A stretch of DNA of 64,000 nucleotides from Liolophura sinensis (taxonomy: Eukaryota; Mollusca; Polyplacophora; Chitonida; Chitonidae): assembly GCF_032854445.1 (NCBI RefSeq), contig NC_088302.1, positions 11,591,338 through 11,655,337 of the forward strand. Direction: 5' to 3'. The notes under the pieces were generated by a model. That model was not told the origin of the DNA, did no database searches, and worked only from the letters and a program-made list of their open reading frames with translations. Positions 23,601 to 32,774 of the stretch are shown in pieces. Made by a program: the position numbers and the translations under genes. Numbering within the stretch: the first letter of the stretch is position 1; every line of letters begins with the position of its first letter.

Positions 23601-26600
23601 CCACAATTTCAGAAATGCGTAGTAGCTGTTTCACTTGTTTACCAGAAGGACATTCAACACAAACACCACCCCCCCCCCCCCACACCCTCGTTTTACATTA
23701 CCAATGGCATTATGCAAACTAGCACCAAATTTAATGGGGTTCACATTACACAGAGATCTTTCACCTACAGGTTTCATGTAAACAAATAAATCTCTACCAT
23801 TACCAGGATCACCCTTTTGTGAACTTGATTTACACTTTTCGGACCATCAACATCGTTTGCAGGGTCAGACCTGGTACGTTTACAAGTACTGCGAGTCTTG
23901 ACCCCATTCACTTCCATAGCCTCAATCTCATTGTCCAAGCCTTCTGAATCCATACTTGGAAAAAAACTTGGTGTAAGAGGACACGAACCAGAGTACAAAG
24001 GATAAACGGCTAGCTTCTCTGGGGTGACTCAGAGTATGGGACACTGGACAACAGGAACCCTGTTAGTAGTGCTGAAGAAATGACAGCGCAAATACAATCA
24101 AAACATCTACACCCTATACTACACCTAAGAATAATATCTACAAGATTCAATCCTGCTCTAGAGGACAAACGTATTTTATACTATGCCCAGATTCAGAGAG
24201 GAAAAAACTGTCTAGCTATATACACAGACAAAAAGGCTTTACCACAGAAATAACCAGGGAAATAGATTTCCTGGCAAAAATAGAAACCAGCAAAGGCACA
24301 GCAGCACGAAAAACACGTCCACATCGCCCCGCAGCAATTGCGAATCTCCCTGCCTCGCGTCCTCCATCTTGAACACCCTGTAATTTATGTTGGGGGTGGG
24401 GTGGTACCTCTCAGCCAATGAAAGTCGCTAAAACTGTCGGCTTGTTCCAGTAAACTCGGAACGTACATCTAACATTCCGGTTTCCCGATCGTCAAGCGGA
24501 AAATGAACAGTACTGCTCGCTTCCTTTTGGGAAAAAGAGTTCTAGCGGAAATGTACGAACTGCACTTCGGCGGTTTCCGACGGCAATTCTCCTCCTAACA
24601 CGGAACACTTTAGGACTAGTTCTTAGGCAAAATGGAGTCGCCCACAGCGGATTTCGGCGCTGATTTTATTTATAATTTATCAACTTGAGGTACTTATTAG
24701 AATTTTTATGGCATGAACCTGCGAGGAATTGCATACTCTTTTCAGTGGTATTTGATTGATATTTAAATTTTCTTCTCCTTTAATCGATTTATAACACTGT
24801 CAGCATCAGCAAACCATGAACCAAAACTCCGATAGACCTAAAGAACTGTCCAGTTGAGACAGAAACAGATTGAATTTTTTTAGGATGTAAACTTATAGGA
24901 TGCTTTACAAATGAAATCTAGCACCATGCTTCGGAATAACTGAAGTGTCCTCGGAAGCAAAATCATCAGTGTTCCAATGCAATTTGCATGATGTGAGGTG
25001 AAAATGGGGTGACGTTGAATGAGGCGGATATGACGTCAGGTAATGCAGTTTTGCAGGAATGACGTTGCATGATACAGCGTTTTTTTATGTCAGCGCTGTG
25101 AGAGGTTGATTTGTTCTAGTGCACAAGGGAAACTTTCCCCCAAAACGTGAAAAATACACATTGATACCTTCACTTTAAAAACAAATCTGTTAAACTGACA
25201 AACCATTATGGTACATATCTGACGGATTTGTTCTGTTATCCGAAAAGAATACTTCTGTTTGTGTAACGGGGTGTTTTTTGCTCTCCAGAGCATAATGCTA
25301 TATTGCAGTAAGATAGTACATTCCAGTAACGCCAAGAAAACATAATATTCTGTTAACTTTAACAAATTAAGAGTGCTGTAAAATTATTACAGGCCTCAGT
25401 TAATTAGCAATGCATATTATATCTACAAAAACGTATAGGCTTTGTAACAGGCGACGAAGCAGACTATGAGCTGGGCCAAGAACGTTGTCACGGTGTCGAT
25501 AGCTCCATTAAAACGTCCAGTGGTGGTCGTGGTGTAAAGCAAGTGCATGTAAGGGTAAAGAGCATGTTCAGCAGGAAGGCGGAGGTCATATCTTTTGTGA
25601 TATAGCCACCGGGGAACACGTGGGTTTTAAATAGTTGATGCACTTTGGTTTCCGTGCAACAAGAACCATATATGGCGATCTATACATATTGTTGGTAGAT
25701 ACGCCTGTGATTGTAATTAAATGTAGTCCAATGTTGTTTTTATTCTGACATATGTATGTATGCCTTCACTCGAATATTTCATACTGATGGCTAACGTGAT
25801 TGAGAAATACTCCGGTGATGGCAAAGGCACGTGAGCATGTATATGTCTTTTTCATATTCCTTTTAACACACCCGAAGGCTGGCATCTGACACTTATATTT
25901 CATTTTGTAAATATAGTGTACTTAGCACAAATCCGAAGGAAGTCGGGAGACCACGGGATCAAACCCGAGTCGGGTCATACCAAAGACTTTACGAATGGTT
26001 CATGCTGCTGCCTCGCTTGGCGCACAACACTGAGAGGTTAGAGCAAGGAAACAGGACTGGTTGGTCCAGTGTCAGCATAATGTGACTGGTGTCATCTATA
26101 GTGTCTTCTTCATGATATTTCAGTGGCGGCAGCACTTTAGCGGCATAGCCTCACCCTGCCACAAGAAGACACAGTAAATGTACGTACACCTAATGACTAC
26201 ACGTCGCCATATGACTGAAAAAAGTTCGACGTTAAACCCCAAGCATACATACATACAAACTCAAAGCATAGAATAAAACCTTTTTGAACAGAATTCAGCT
26301 CAGGTTGGTTTCCCGTCTTATTCTGCATCCTGTTCTGCTTTTGGTTCTAACGACGGTTTATAATTCCAGAATCACACATTGAATGAAAAACATATTCTCT
26401 TTCTGTGTTCTGACAAGGATGGATCAGTGTTATTAGCTATTATGTCTTTAAAATCAGAAAATTAAGCCTTTACATCAACAGTTTGGAAAAAACCGTAACT
26501 GAGATAAATTGGCAAGAGGCTTACATGTGACCAGTCGTCAGCTGTCACACTGTCGTCGCTGCTTTGGCTTTACTCTCCACGTTACAGTCTGATAGTGACA

Positions 26601-28341
26601 AAAAAAAACAACTATTCAACCTTTAAGTATATTTATAACAGGGCGCAACTGTGCACTCTAGGAACCCTGGTCGTCTCATACGAAAGACCAATTACGTTTG
26701 GCAGCATTTTTTTCAATTTACAATCAACCCTGTTCATAGAGTGAACAGTTATGCTTGTTATAAGTACACCAAAAGGTAGCACAGTTTTTTTTATCAGGTG
26801 GAATACCTGCTGCCAAATCTAATTGTGACTAGCAGTGTTAATTTCGTTGTAATCAATTTCTGGATAAATTCAGTAACACTCAAGCAATCCCCATTATTGT
26901 GAAATACGTCATTCACATTCTTAACACAATTACTTAACCATTTACGATGCCTGATGTTATTTTTTACTTATAACGTTTTTCTCTGCTTTGGTGGAATCTA
27001 AGAATTTGAGGGAAGCTGTCAATGTACAAGGCAGGGGTCGAAACCACAAGTCAGGATATGTTCATTGTGATTTTATCTACATCTCCATACTTGGTACACC
27101 CAGAACACTATTTCTGATCTCTTTGTTATAAGCTTATTTATTTTCTTGTGCACAGTAAGGTTTATAAGGTGTGACATTAATACATGGTAATATACACGTC
27201 ATTTAATTACTGAAAAGCAAAAAAAGCATTTCTGATCTCCTTGGTAACTCATTCATGTGTTATAATTGTAATCGGTTTTCTAATTTTTTAATTCCGAATA
27301 AATGAAACCATTTCTCGATTTCTCATATTATTTATTTTTACACAGCAATATTTATTAGGATTTTGGAACAAATTCCAGTCATAACAAAGAATAATGTCTG
27401 AAAGCCCCCAGGCCGGTTTTTCTCAGGTGTTCAAGAAGGCAAGTTTGTCTGTATTTCGGCATAAATAAAAGGAAATATGACTATCAGACTGTTCGTTTTA
27501 TTCTAAACACTTTCGTTTATCCCTTCTCCATGTTACACGGGCATGAGGGACTACATACAATCGTAATCGTGCTTTCAACACCAGTCTCTGTGGACTGCAA
27601 CTTTGGCTGACAGATTGATTGGTGTTTAATGCGGACTTCAGAATATATCATTCGGTCATTTGGATGAAACCGGACTGCCCAAAGTTGGCTTAAACCACCG
27701 ACAAATCACCGACGTTCACCAGATACCTCACAAACTTCCTGACTCAAAGTCGCAGCCGAAACAGCGAGAGTTGGATTCGAACTTTCGACTTCATCGGTCA
27801 AGGGTCGGCGTTTCTACCATCTGGACCAGCGAGATCTCCACACAACTTTGAAGGGAGATTAATCTATCTGCGACAAATGCCAAATGTGTTGTACCTAAGG
27901 TAGTGCCTTGTACTGAGGAAAATCAAGTTTTGTGAAAGATGTCCGAATAATTTCACAATCTGTATATTTCAGTAATTAAACCTGTACATTAAATTTTTAT
28001 ATCTATGTCTATTATATATTGTATATACAGACACAAAATTAAGTACCAACCCTGTGTGAAACATTAATATAGGCGTACATATGATGACGGAACAACTTCT
28101 TTCCCGCACATGAATGCAGTATACGACATGAACGTGTCACTTTAATGGGTTTACCTTGTACATTCGATGTAGGTTCCGCCTCTTTGATGCTGTCATCGTA
28201 ACGTGTCTTGGCAGCGAAATAACGGTAAGGATTCAGTTCAGTGCTATAGCAACGCTGACCGGAAGTAGTCATCAGGCAAAACACCATCACCATGGCAATG
28301 ACCAATGGCTGCTTACGGGACTCCATCGTGAAAATCTTCAA
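4035..28341 (-). CDS. MINPP1-like histidine phosphatase, complete eight-exon gene
   Basis: Exons in order of transcription: 28341-28155, 8773-8636, 7908-7792, 7245-7108, 6719-6643, 6424-6319, 5011-4807, 4446-4035. All junctions are AG/GT and all phases agree; the sum is 1,380 nt, giving 459 aa plus stop. Exon 1 gives a signal peptide (hydrophobic core near residues 14-25) and the family motif AKTRYDD. Exon 2 carries the phosphohistidine loop RHGSRFP at residues 77-83. Later exons carry YKMC..D...SPWCAVF and the C-terminal lobe. The proton-donor motif HAE is replaced by HSP (residues 342-344), so activity is doubtful. The C-terminus ends in a hydrophobic segment consistent with GPI anchoring. 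An alternative start is Met6 (28326). Intron 1 is 19.4 kb and contains another gene in antisense. Known family role: inositol polyphosphate dephosphorylation. Confidence 0.88.
5139..5370 (+). mobile_element. tRNA-derived SINE, family A
   Basis: The copy has the family order: degenerate tRNA-like head (GGTTAGCAAACCAGCG), core with CACCAATGCGGTC, and a 3' part ending in GGCGTAAAACACTGATGAG and AATAAATAAAT. It lies in intron 7 of the minus-strand MINPP1-like gene, antisense to it. Confidence 0.85.
5788..5832 (+). mobile_element. SINE family A 3'-tail fragment
   Basis: Only the 3' tail is recognisable (GTTCTTGAGGTCGGCGTAAA then ACACTAATG). This is a short relic in the same intron as the copy at 5139. 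Confidence 0.6.
6093..6276. repeat. fold-back element with GCGAGGTA/GCGAGGCA internal repeats
   Basis: The arms 6093-6120 (CCGATAGAGGACATCTCGCT...) and about 6250-6276 are near-perfect inverted copies. The interior consists of tandem octamers and nonamers such as CTCGCTGCC and CTCGCTACC in both orientations. This looks like a MITE-like or hairpin-forming element in an intron. No transposase or clear target-site duplication was identified. Confidence 0.7.
8390..8580 (+). repeat. dispersed repeat of unknown type, copy 1 of 4
   Basis: Shares the ordered motifs GAGAGTTCTAT, GTTTTGAAGTTTGTTTGGAA, GATGATATCC and TGCCTCTAAAAATGCACTTT with copies near 33700, 42725 and 63530. All four are in the same orientation. 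No tRNA head or coding capacity was seen. Confidence 0.6.
9303..9530. mobile_element. inverted pair of SINE family A 3' halves
   Basis: The left part reads as a minus-strand SINE 3' end (ATTGGTGTTTTACGCTGTAT). The right part reads as a plus-strand 3' end (ATTCTTGAATACAGCGTAAA). They meet inside the GGAGGAAACC core, so the locus can form a long hairpin. It lies in intron 1 of the MINPP1-like gene. Confidence 0.75.
10300..11210. repeat. about 45/90-bp satellite array upstream of the cGLR gene
   Basis: Repeated units alternate CTTGGATATCACATGGTTTG and CTTGGATTTCACATGATATG, separated by GATTTGTAGTCATCAG or GATTTGTAGAAGTTACAAG. A half-unit is about 45 bp. The array is interrupted by the SINE at 10457-10701 and decays toward 11.2 kb. 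Confidence 0.8.
10457..10701 (-). mobile_element. full-length SINE family A inserted in the satellite array
   Basis: On the minus strand it begins GGAGCCTCCGTGGCTCAGTT (A-box GTGGCTCAGTTGG) and ends with GGCGTAAAACACCAATC and an AAATAAA tail. The flanks GATTTCACACGA and GATTTCACATGA form a probable duplication differing by one base, although the satellite itself repeats this sequence. Confidence 0.88.
11255..11385. repeat. imperfect hairpin / terminal-inverted-repeat element
   Basis: The arms TTACATGGTTAC..GTGATAGGACACGCAAATATATG and CATATATTTGCCTATCCTATC...CATAACCATGTAA are inverted copies around a loop with TTTGGGCTCGCCCGAACCCA. It is a small non-coding fold-back, possibly a MITE, about 0.5 kb upstream of the first recognisable cGLR exon. 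Confidence 0.6.
11924..17108 (+). CDS. cGAS-like receptor (cGLR) with giant N-terminal Cys/His repeat array
   Basis: Four coding exons are seen: 11883-14872 (start ATG at 11924, after an acceptor CTTTCAG at 11882), 15322-15553, 15875-16081 and 16693-17108. Phases agree and the coding sum is 3,804 nt (1,267 aa). Residues 14-907 are the finger array. Residues about 920-1267 are a cGAS/Mab-21 domain: GS motif 976-977 ([10 protein letters not shown]), catalytic E989 and D991 (NEFDLMIV), third acidic D1095 (YDVDLVP), [11 protein letters not shown] at 1140, then the C-terminal helical lobe with LCSYHIKTF. Family knowledge: such enzymes make cyclic dinucleotides that activate STING on sensing nucleic acid. 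The H-C-C-C zinc thumb of vertebrate cGAS is absent, as in many invertebrate cGLRs. Ligand and product are unknown. The gene is nested antisense in MINPP1-like intron 1, and a 5' non-coding exon is implied by the acceptor. Confidence 0.9.
11949..14640 (+). repeat. about 28 tandem 31-32-residue C-x2-C-x9-H-x-C repeats (coding)
   Basis: The unit is CxGCGxSxxxxxxHKC followed by an acidic linker ending DDDDKPKEV. Two types alternate over much of the array: type A ([19 protein letters not shown]) and type B ([19 protein letters not shown]). They form a 64-residue, 192-bp higher-order unit. Most units keep all four ligands. A few lose one: first Cys to Ser or Tyr in three units, last Cys to Tyr in one. 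The last units (from about 14330) diverge and a degenerate one ends at [11 protein letters not shown]. The spacing suggests small zinc-binding knuckles, but no exact named family was recognised. The nucleotide copies are nearly identical, so recent expansion or gene conversion is likely. Confidence 0.9.
14640..17108 (+). CDS. cGLR nucleotidyltransferase and Mab-21 C-terminal lobe (end of exon 1 plus exons 2-4)
   Basis: The enzyme core of the gene above. Exon 1 ends right after the activation-loop serine and the YYEKVK stretch. Exon 2 opens with the two catalytic acids. Exon 3 has the third acid. Exon 4 holds the whole helical lobe and the stop. Introns are 449, 321 and 611 bp; intron 1 contains a decayed SINE. 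The finger array lies entirely in one exon and the enzyme in the others plus its tail, so the two parts may have been joined by exon fusion (inference). Confidence 0.9.
15003..15120 (-). mobile_element. truncated SINE family A in cGLR intron 1
   Basis: Recognisable from ATTGAGGTTTTACGCC through GACGACGGCCAGCATTATGG to CCATCCACAGGTTGCTG. The tRNA-like head and several core bases are missing. Confidence 0.7.
17347..17352 (+). terminator. possible polyadenylation signal of the cGLR gene
   Basis: AATAAA about 240 bases after the stop codon, a usual distance for a 3' UTR. The next candidate is near 18010. Confidence 0.4.
17495..17655. repeat. compound microsatellite (ATAC)n, (TA)n, (TG)n
   Basis: Runs of CATA, then TATATA, then GTGTGT follow one another. 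From here to about 18600 I see only AT-rich non-coding sequence. Confidence 0.9.
18747..19057 (-). pseudogene. LINE ORF2 C-terminal Cys/His motif remnant
   Basis: Two frames together give the typical tail of this group: a leucine- and arginine-rich stretch, then [13 protein letters not shown] as part of a C-x2-C...H...C knuckle. Frameshifts separate the pieces. Confidence 0.7.
19169..19561 (-). pseudogene. LINE RNase H domain with internal deletion
   Basis: The first catalytic region is present ([11 protein letters not shown]) and so is the end of the domain ([12 protein letters not shown], for family PAHVG..GNE). The middle, with the second and third catalytic acids, is missing: the sequence passes directly from FSVGTE to [11 protein letters not shown]. 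RNase H presence separates this element from jockey and RTE/CR1 types. Confidence 0.75.
19945..20727 (-). pseudogene. LINE reverse transcriptase fragments
   Basis: Three frames carry the RT core: [13 protein letters not shown], then a stop codon, then [20 protein letters not shown], then FSDDKALW at the catalytic FADD box (Ala to Ser). A poly-G run on this strand (C12 at about 19990 on the plus strand) breaks the frame just after it. Confidence 0.88.
21540..22045 (-). pseudogene. LINE ORF2 start and APE-type endonuclease fragments
   Basis: ORF2 appears to begin with an ATG at about 22045. Motifs include LLHQNMQSL, the catalytic-glutamate box ICLQETFL and later LCGDFNSHN. Frame breaks separate them. 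Confidence 0.82.
22068..22857. repeat. 79-bp tandem array, exactly ten copies, inside the LINE
   Basis: Units start with AAGTCCATAATTAATCAGCC at 22068, 22147, 22226, 22305 and so on every 79 bp to 22857, differing by one to three bases. The period is not a multiple of three. The array sits between ORF1 and the putative ORF2 start. Confidence 0.95.
22963..24000 (-). pseudogene. LINE ORF1 (gag-like) remnants
   Basis: The N-terminal piece at 23774-23998 is an acidic and basic low-complexity segment. The piece at 23168-23356 contains a zinc-knuckle-like [12 protein letters not shown]-rich run near 23670 and stops break the frame. Its function in intact elements is RNA binding. Confidence 0.7.
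24375..25930. other. intronic sequence without recognised gene
   Basis: Part of MINPP1-like intron 1 upstream of the LINE. Open frames here are short, with no family motif. The part at 24390-24650 is GC-richer than its surroundings, but I see no defined element in it. Confidence 0.5.
25935..26262 (+). mobile_element. SINE family B (tRNA-derived, about 320 bp)
   Basis: Matches 50370-50685 along its length. Shared pieces include GGGATCAAACCCG, ATACCAAAGACTTTA, GCTTGGCG, GTTAGAGCAAGGAAACA, GCAGCACTTTAGCG and CACAAGAAGA. It ends TTAAACCCCAAGC followed by short ATAC repeats. Confidence 0.8.
26263..27605. other. intronic AT-rich sequence, no feature recognised
   Basis: No credible exon, RNA gene or ordered repeat was found; scattered short A/T runs only. 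Confidence 0.5.
27606..27845 (-). mobile_element. tRNA-derived SINE, family C
   Basis: On the minus strand the head has an A-box TGGTCCAGATGG and a strong B-box AGTTCGAATCCAA. The 3' end reads AAACACCAATCAATC, as in family A, but the core differs. The pol III promoter boxes are well kept. Confidence 0.75.
28155..28341 (-). CDS. MINPP1-like exon 1: signal peptide and N-terminus
   Basis: ATG at 28341, a hydrophobic signal core ([12 protein letters not shown]), then [14 protein letters not shown], which matches the region just before the catalytic loop in this family. The donor AAG|GTAAAC joins after one base of a codon. The next exon at 8773 supplies GG and continues [17 protein letters not shown] in frame. 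This phase match across 19.4 kb is the main reason for assigning the exon to the gene. Confidence 0.85.
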
Positions 28342-29184
28342 GAAAATTTTTTAAAAAGATTTTATTAAATTTATAAACATGCTGTGTGCCTAATTCGACC
28401 TTTCCGTCGCGACTTGGTGGATTTCCAATCTACATGATTCCCTTCATGCCAAATTATTGCCATGTAACAGCTGAAATATACTGCAGGAATCTCTCCTTGT
28501 CCCATGTATTTAGTCTTCGAAACTGTATATTTTCATACAGGTTTGGACACTTAAGCTGTCTATATATTTACATACAGGGTAGGACTGTTCTGTGAAACAA
28601 ATTAGTAAATTTCTTCACCTGAGTTTGGTATTTCCTCGCGCCTTTTAATATGCGGCATGTAGACCTACTACCTACTTCTGTTACAAGATCGTACAAGATA
28701 TCATGATCCAGGAGGATGGACCTGAAGAAATGCTAATTCTTTCAAATTTGAATAAAGTAACTTCCCATCAAACTATTGACTTGGAGCATATTTTAAAGTT
28801 TGGCAAATGTCTTTCAAACAAATTATCCTGTGGACAGCCGGACAAACGCATTGACAGACACACCATATTAACAATAAGCACAAACGTAAATAATCGCGAG
28901 ATTAGATAGAAACAGCTGCGCATATGCGGTGTTTCCGCGTTTTGAAACTGGCCAAGAAATGGCACTATAGCATTTGTATTGGACATACATATACCGATAC
29001 TGTTAAAATGTTACTGTTAAAAGACGCGCCACGCTGGCGTGCATGACGTAGTAGACTGTAGCATTAAATAGGTCTACAGCTGCAACAGACGTATAAAAGC
29101 ATATTGCATGACTAGAGGTGAACTAAGGGTATAGACGTCCTGTCGGTTGGAAATATAGACCACACACAGCTACATTGGGCATAG
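28342..29184. other. 5' flank of the minus-strand MINPP1-like gene
   Basis: No TATA box or other defined promoter element stands out. Small open frames on both strands have no family motif. Any promoter of the gene should lie in this stretch. Confidence 0.4.
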
Positions 29185-29194
29185 TATAAGAGAC

Positions 29195-29448
29195 GGGGGC
29201 CTCTGTGGCTCAGTTGGTTAGCGCGCTAGCGCAGCCTGATGACCCAGGAGTCTCTCACCAATGCGGTCGCCGCTCATGCCGGCTTCCTCTCCAGCCGTAG
29301 GAGGGAAGGTCTGGTAGCAACCTGCGGATGGTCGTGGGTTCCCCCCGGATCTGCCCGGTTTCCACCCACCATAATGCTGGCCGCCGTCGTGTAAGTGTAA
29401 TATTCTTGAGTACGGCGTAAAACACCAATCAAATAAATAAATAAATAA
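29195..29448 (+). mobile_element. full-length SINE family A with target-site duplication
   Basis: Begins GGGGGCCTCTGTGGCTCAGT with an A-box and ends GGCGTAAAACACCAATC plus (AAAT)n. Identical 10-mers TATAAGAGAC at 29185-29194 and 29449-29458 flank it, so the boundaries are firm. The intact duplication and well-kept head suggest a young insertion. Confidence 0.93.
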
Positions 29449-29458
29449 TATAAGAGAC

Positions 29459-30920
29459 AAGTTCGAGAGTTTGAGACAAGCAGAATAAAACTAGGCCTAT
29501 AGCCCTTTTCAGCTAAAGTGAGATTTTGAGGTAAAACTAGCTCCTTACAGTTTAACTGTGTGTGGTTCGTTAAGTTCTAGGTACAAATAAACCACCTCCT
29601 GAAAATTTTAACTGGCAGCGGATGGTTGTGGGGGGTGGGGAGGGTAGGGGAAGAGGGTCTCATCCGACCTTCCGGCATTTTTGTCAGCGCTTGCTGGATG
29701 AAAACTCGCCGGTCCCACCACAGTGAGTTATTTACGAAACATTTCGTGAAAGTCACGCTAGCTAGCTATCTATAGACTGTGGAAGTAGGCCTATAAAGCC
29801 ACACTAACACAAAAACAGTGATATATGCTCATAGAGCGAAGTTTGTATACATCTTTCAGGCTGCACAACTGTATCAGTTTAGTTTGTACTTACTGTTGGG
29901 TATGCAGCTTGGCTTATCCCAGTGTATAGCAATTGACAGCTTCTATACATACACTACACCTGCTATAAGGGTCAACTGCCAACTACTTCTCAACAAGACC
30001 GATGGCCCCAAACACGAGTAAACATCTGGACTGACACACATTCTTCTGTTTACAGAGGGTACACTACTGGTTAGGTATGACGAATAGCGGGATAGGCCCA
30101 CGATGCCCTAGACCTGCATCAACCAGGCATACCTTTCAACTTCATCCCGCGCATCGCTGTTTCACAGACATGATTGTAGACGTGAACGTGAAGATTTCAA
30201 ACCACGAATGTACAGAAGCATTATCTTATGCTTATGTTACAGTTGAAAGGCTTTCGTGTACAAGGTATCTCCGTCCTTTTTTATCTGGAATTTTCCATTG
30301 CTATGACGCGCTCAAATGACTTGATATCAGTTTTCGGATTTATTTCATGTATAAGCGAAAGCACAAGAAATAAGTTAGTTTCAAAAAAACTCTCACATTA
30401 ATAAGTGACTAAACAGGTTTTGTCCCGTTTAACCTGGAAATACCTGATTACCTAGGGTAAAATAATTGCTTAGGAGTGGCTTAAGGTACACGCGTGATGT
30501 TCAAACGCCAAATAGATTTTTGTGGCATATTTCTTTCTTTATTTCATGACATAAGTTTGAATTGACCAAGGAACCCTTTGGCTAATAGGACAATATCCGC
30601 ATAAAACACTTTTTGATCAGTATAACCGGCTTTTGTTGAGCGATCAGGAAATCCATAATTTATTGGAGGAATATTTGCTTAAGGATAGCTATGATTTTTC
30701 TATTTGTATTTTCTTTGCTTGAAGTTTAATACTTTTTTTTCAACATTTCTTGAGAATCAGAAGAAGGCTTTTCTCAACATTGACGTTTGTATCCTACTTC
30801 ACTGCAACTCGGACGCACCAAACTGACGACAGCTGACGGGACGCCCCACCCACGCAGTTTTGCAGATGTTGTATACATTGGCACCAGGCCAACCAATACT
30901 TGAACGCTGCTGAGAATCTG
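29459..30920. other. intergenic sequence without recognised gene
   Basis: No exon with family similarity and no RNA gene seen. A G-rich stretch lies near 29625-29655. Confidence 0.5.
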
Positions 30921-30924
30921 CAGA

Positions 30925-31200
30925 TTTCATTTGATCTGATGGTTGTTTCACGGCAAACTCATGAATTTTTCACTTCACACCGACGGCGATGTTTTATGTG
31001 TGGAGCAAACTGGAATGGCCGGGATGAACCATCGACTGAGTTACTCATGCCCACGTGTAACGTAAGCTTACAGGTAAGCACGCCATATTGGTGGAAGACA
31101 ACTTACGTTATCGATCGATTATTGTCCCCAGAAGCAGTGATAGCCGGGAGATCCACAAATTCTCTGACTGAACCCGGTCTTAAACCCGCGTGTCCAAGCG
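30925..31200 (-). mobile_element. diverged tRNA-derived SINE
   Basis: On the minus strand the head carries AAGACCGGGTTCAG, a weak B-box. The tail carries GAAAAATTCATGAGTTTGCC and TGAAACAACCATCAGATC, diverged forms of the family A 3' end. The core GACGGCGATG is also similar. Confidence 0.45.
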
Positions 31201-31639
31201 ATTGAAAGGCAAGCATGGTCTCTCCCCCAAGACAACCACAACAGGGTGTATCAATATTGCTAGTGCACTAGTCTTGAGCATGAAGACACAAAATGAGGTT
31301 AAACCCTGTGTCAAAAATTTTACTCATCCTCACACCTGCGTATATCCTGCTGTTTTGAATTGCATTCCGCATTTTCCAAATGAAACATATTCATATATTC
31401 ACCGCATAAGAACGCCATGAATTTTCCAGGGTTCTTTGATGCTGCAGTTTTTTTGTTGATACCACCAATACCACATGATTCCTTTCGTCAGAGGAGCCAT
31501 CTTAAACTAAAACTCAGATCTAGCAGTCGCTCGCTCCCTACCCTGACACTTCGGTAACCGTTTTAGGGAACCGATAATCCTGCCAGGGAATTGCAATCGA
31601 GTAGCTCTCACGTTATCAAGGTACCAAATTAAGATATTA

Positions 31640-32350
31640 CAAGGGGATATTTGGCTGTAGATGTTTTGTGTTATATAGGCGAGACTTGAAGGTGGACTGG
31701 AGACTAGTCGTTCTTTATAAACCATGGTTTCAAGTCCATCTAAGGTTTGGAGGACAAACTGTCCAACTTCACGTGGTATCATCGGTTCTACCGCGGCATA
31801 TAGCCTGTGTTTCCACGGACATGCGATTGCGATTACTTGACGCATTCGTTAGTGTTTCCACTGACTATACGCTAACAACTGCGATTCTACTACAGCGTCA
31901 ATCCACCTTGGGACGAGTTCCCACGCCCACCTCAGTACTAAATCCTCGTCCGATGATTTTAAAACGGGACATGTTCCATTCGCTCTGAGTTCACGCGTGA
32001 TTTAAAGAATCGGGCGGAGTTCGTGAAAAAGATGCAGCGTACTCATGTAATTCCCATTCTCGGAAGAGGAGTAATCGCAAATGCAATCTCATGTCCGTGA
32101 AAACACAGCCAGACATGGAGTTCATAGGAAATGTCGACCTTCAGATCTCTAGACAGATGGGCAATGATTCTCGTTATAAGGGTATAGCGGTTGCATCCCT
32201 TCATCTCTTCAGACCCTACTGCGGCGAACCGGAAGATCACCGACATTGTCAAGGTGATGACTTAATCGGTCGTTGGTTACAAGCCATGATTCGACCAGCA
32301 CTTGACCTATCCCGTTATGTTCAGTGAAATGTCAGGACAGTCGACGTGAA
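31640..32350. repeat. possible fold-back region with inverted 35-bp arms
   Basis: GTGTTTCCACGGACATGCGA continuing to ATTACT (31807-31837) is an imperfect inverted copy of 32070-32106 (AGTAATCGCAAATGCAATCT to AAACAC). Weaker similarity extends outward on both sides. Open frames here show no family motif. Confidence 0.4.
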
Positions 32351-32507
32351 GGTCAGACTGGACCCTACTCGAGGCTGTACCCCAGATCTCTCATTACAAT
32401 CAGGTGACTTACAGCGCGGCCTTACACAACCTGCACTTGGTATCGCCACATATTTTAGACTAACGCAATTTATATATTGATTAGATCTAAGATTATTTTA
32501 TATATAG

Positions 32508-32764
32508 TGCTGGGCTTTGTGGCCGAGGGGGTTAGCACGCCAGCGCGGCGCGGTACCTCCCACCAATGCGGTCGCTGTGAGTTTAAGTCCAGCTCTTGCT
32601 GGCTTCCTCTCCAGCTGTACGTTTGAAGTGCTGCCAACAACCTGCGGTCGTGGGTTTTCCCCGTTCTTTGCCCGCTTTCCTCCCATCATAATGCTGGCCG
32701 CCGTCGTATTAGTGAAATATTCTTGAGTGTGGCGTAAGAACGTAAGCAAAGAAATAAATAAATA
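32508..32764 (+). mobile_element. full-length SINE family A with target-site duplication
   Basis: The head GGCTTTGTGGCCGAGGGGGT, core and AATAAATAAATA tail are present. TTATATATAG flanks it on both sides (32498-32507 and 32765-32774, AT-rich so less decisive). The head differs from the 29195 copy, so this may be a subfamily. Confidence 0.88.
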
Positions 32765-32774
32765 TTATATATAG

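Larger units (their letters stand above)
18616..24354 (-). mobile_element. decayed full-length LINE of the I/Nimb-like group (APE endonuclease, RT, RNase H)
   Basis: The element reads 5' to 3' on the minus strand. It is flanked by the 10-bp repeat TCGCGTCCTC at 18606-18615 and 24355-24364, a good target-site duplication candidate. The 3' end is an ATAATAAT-type tail (about 18621-18652), as in I-group elements, not poly-A. In order it holds ORF1 with a zinc knuckle, a 79-bp tandem array, and ORF2 with endonuclease, reverse transcriptase, RNase H and a terminal Cys/His motif. Many stops and frameshifts break ORF2, so this copy cannot be autonomous. It lies in intron 1 of the MINPP1-like gene, in the same sense. 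Confidence 0.9.

Noticed and set aside
31668-31988. 106-residue open frame between the MINPP1-like and ADAMTS genes, overlapped by another on the other strand.
   Set aside because: No family similarity that I can see. It overlaps the inverted-repeat region.
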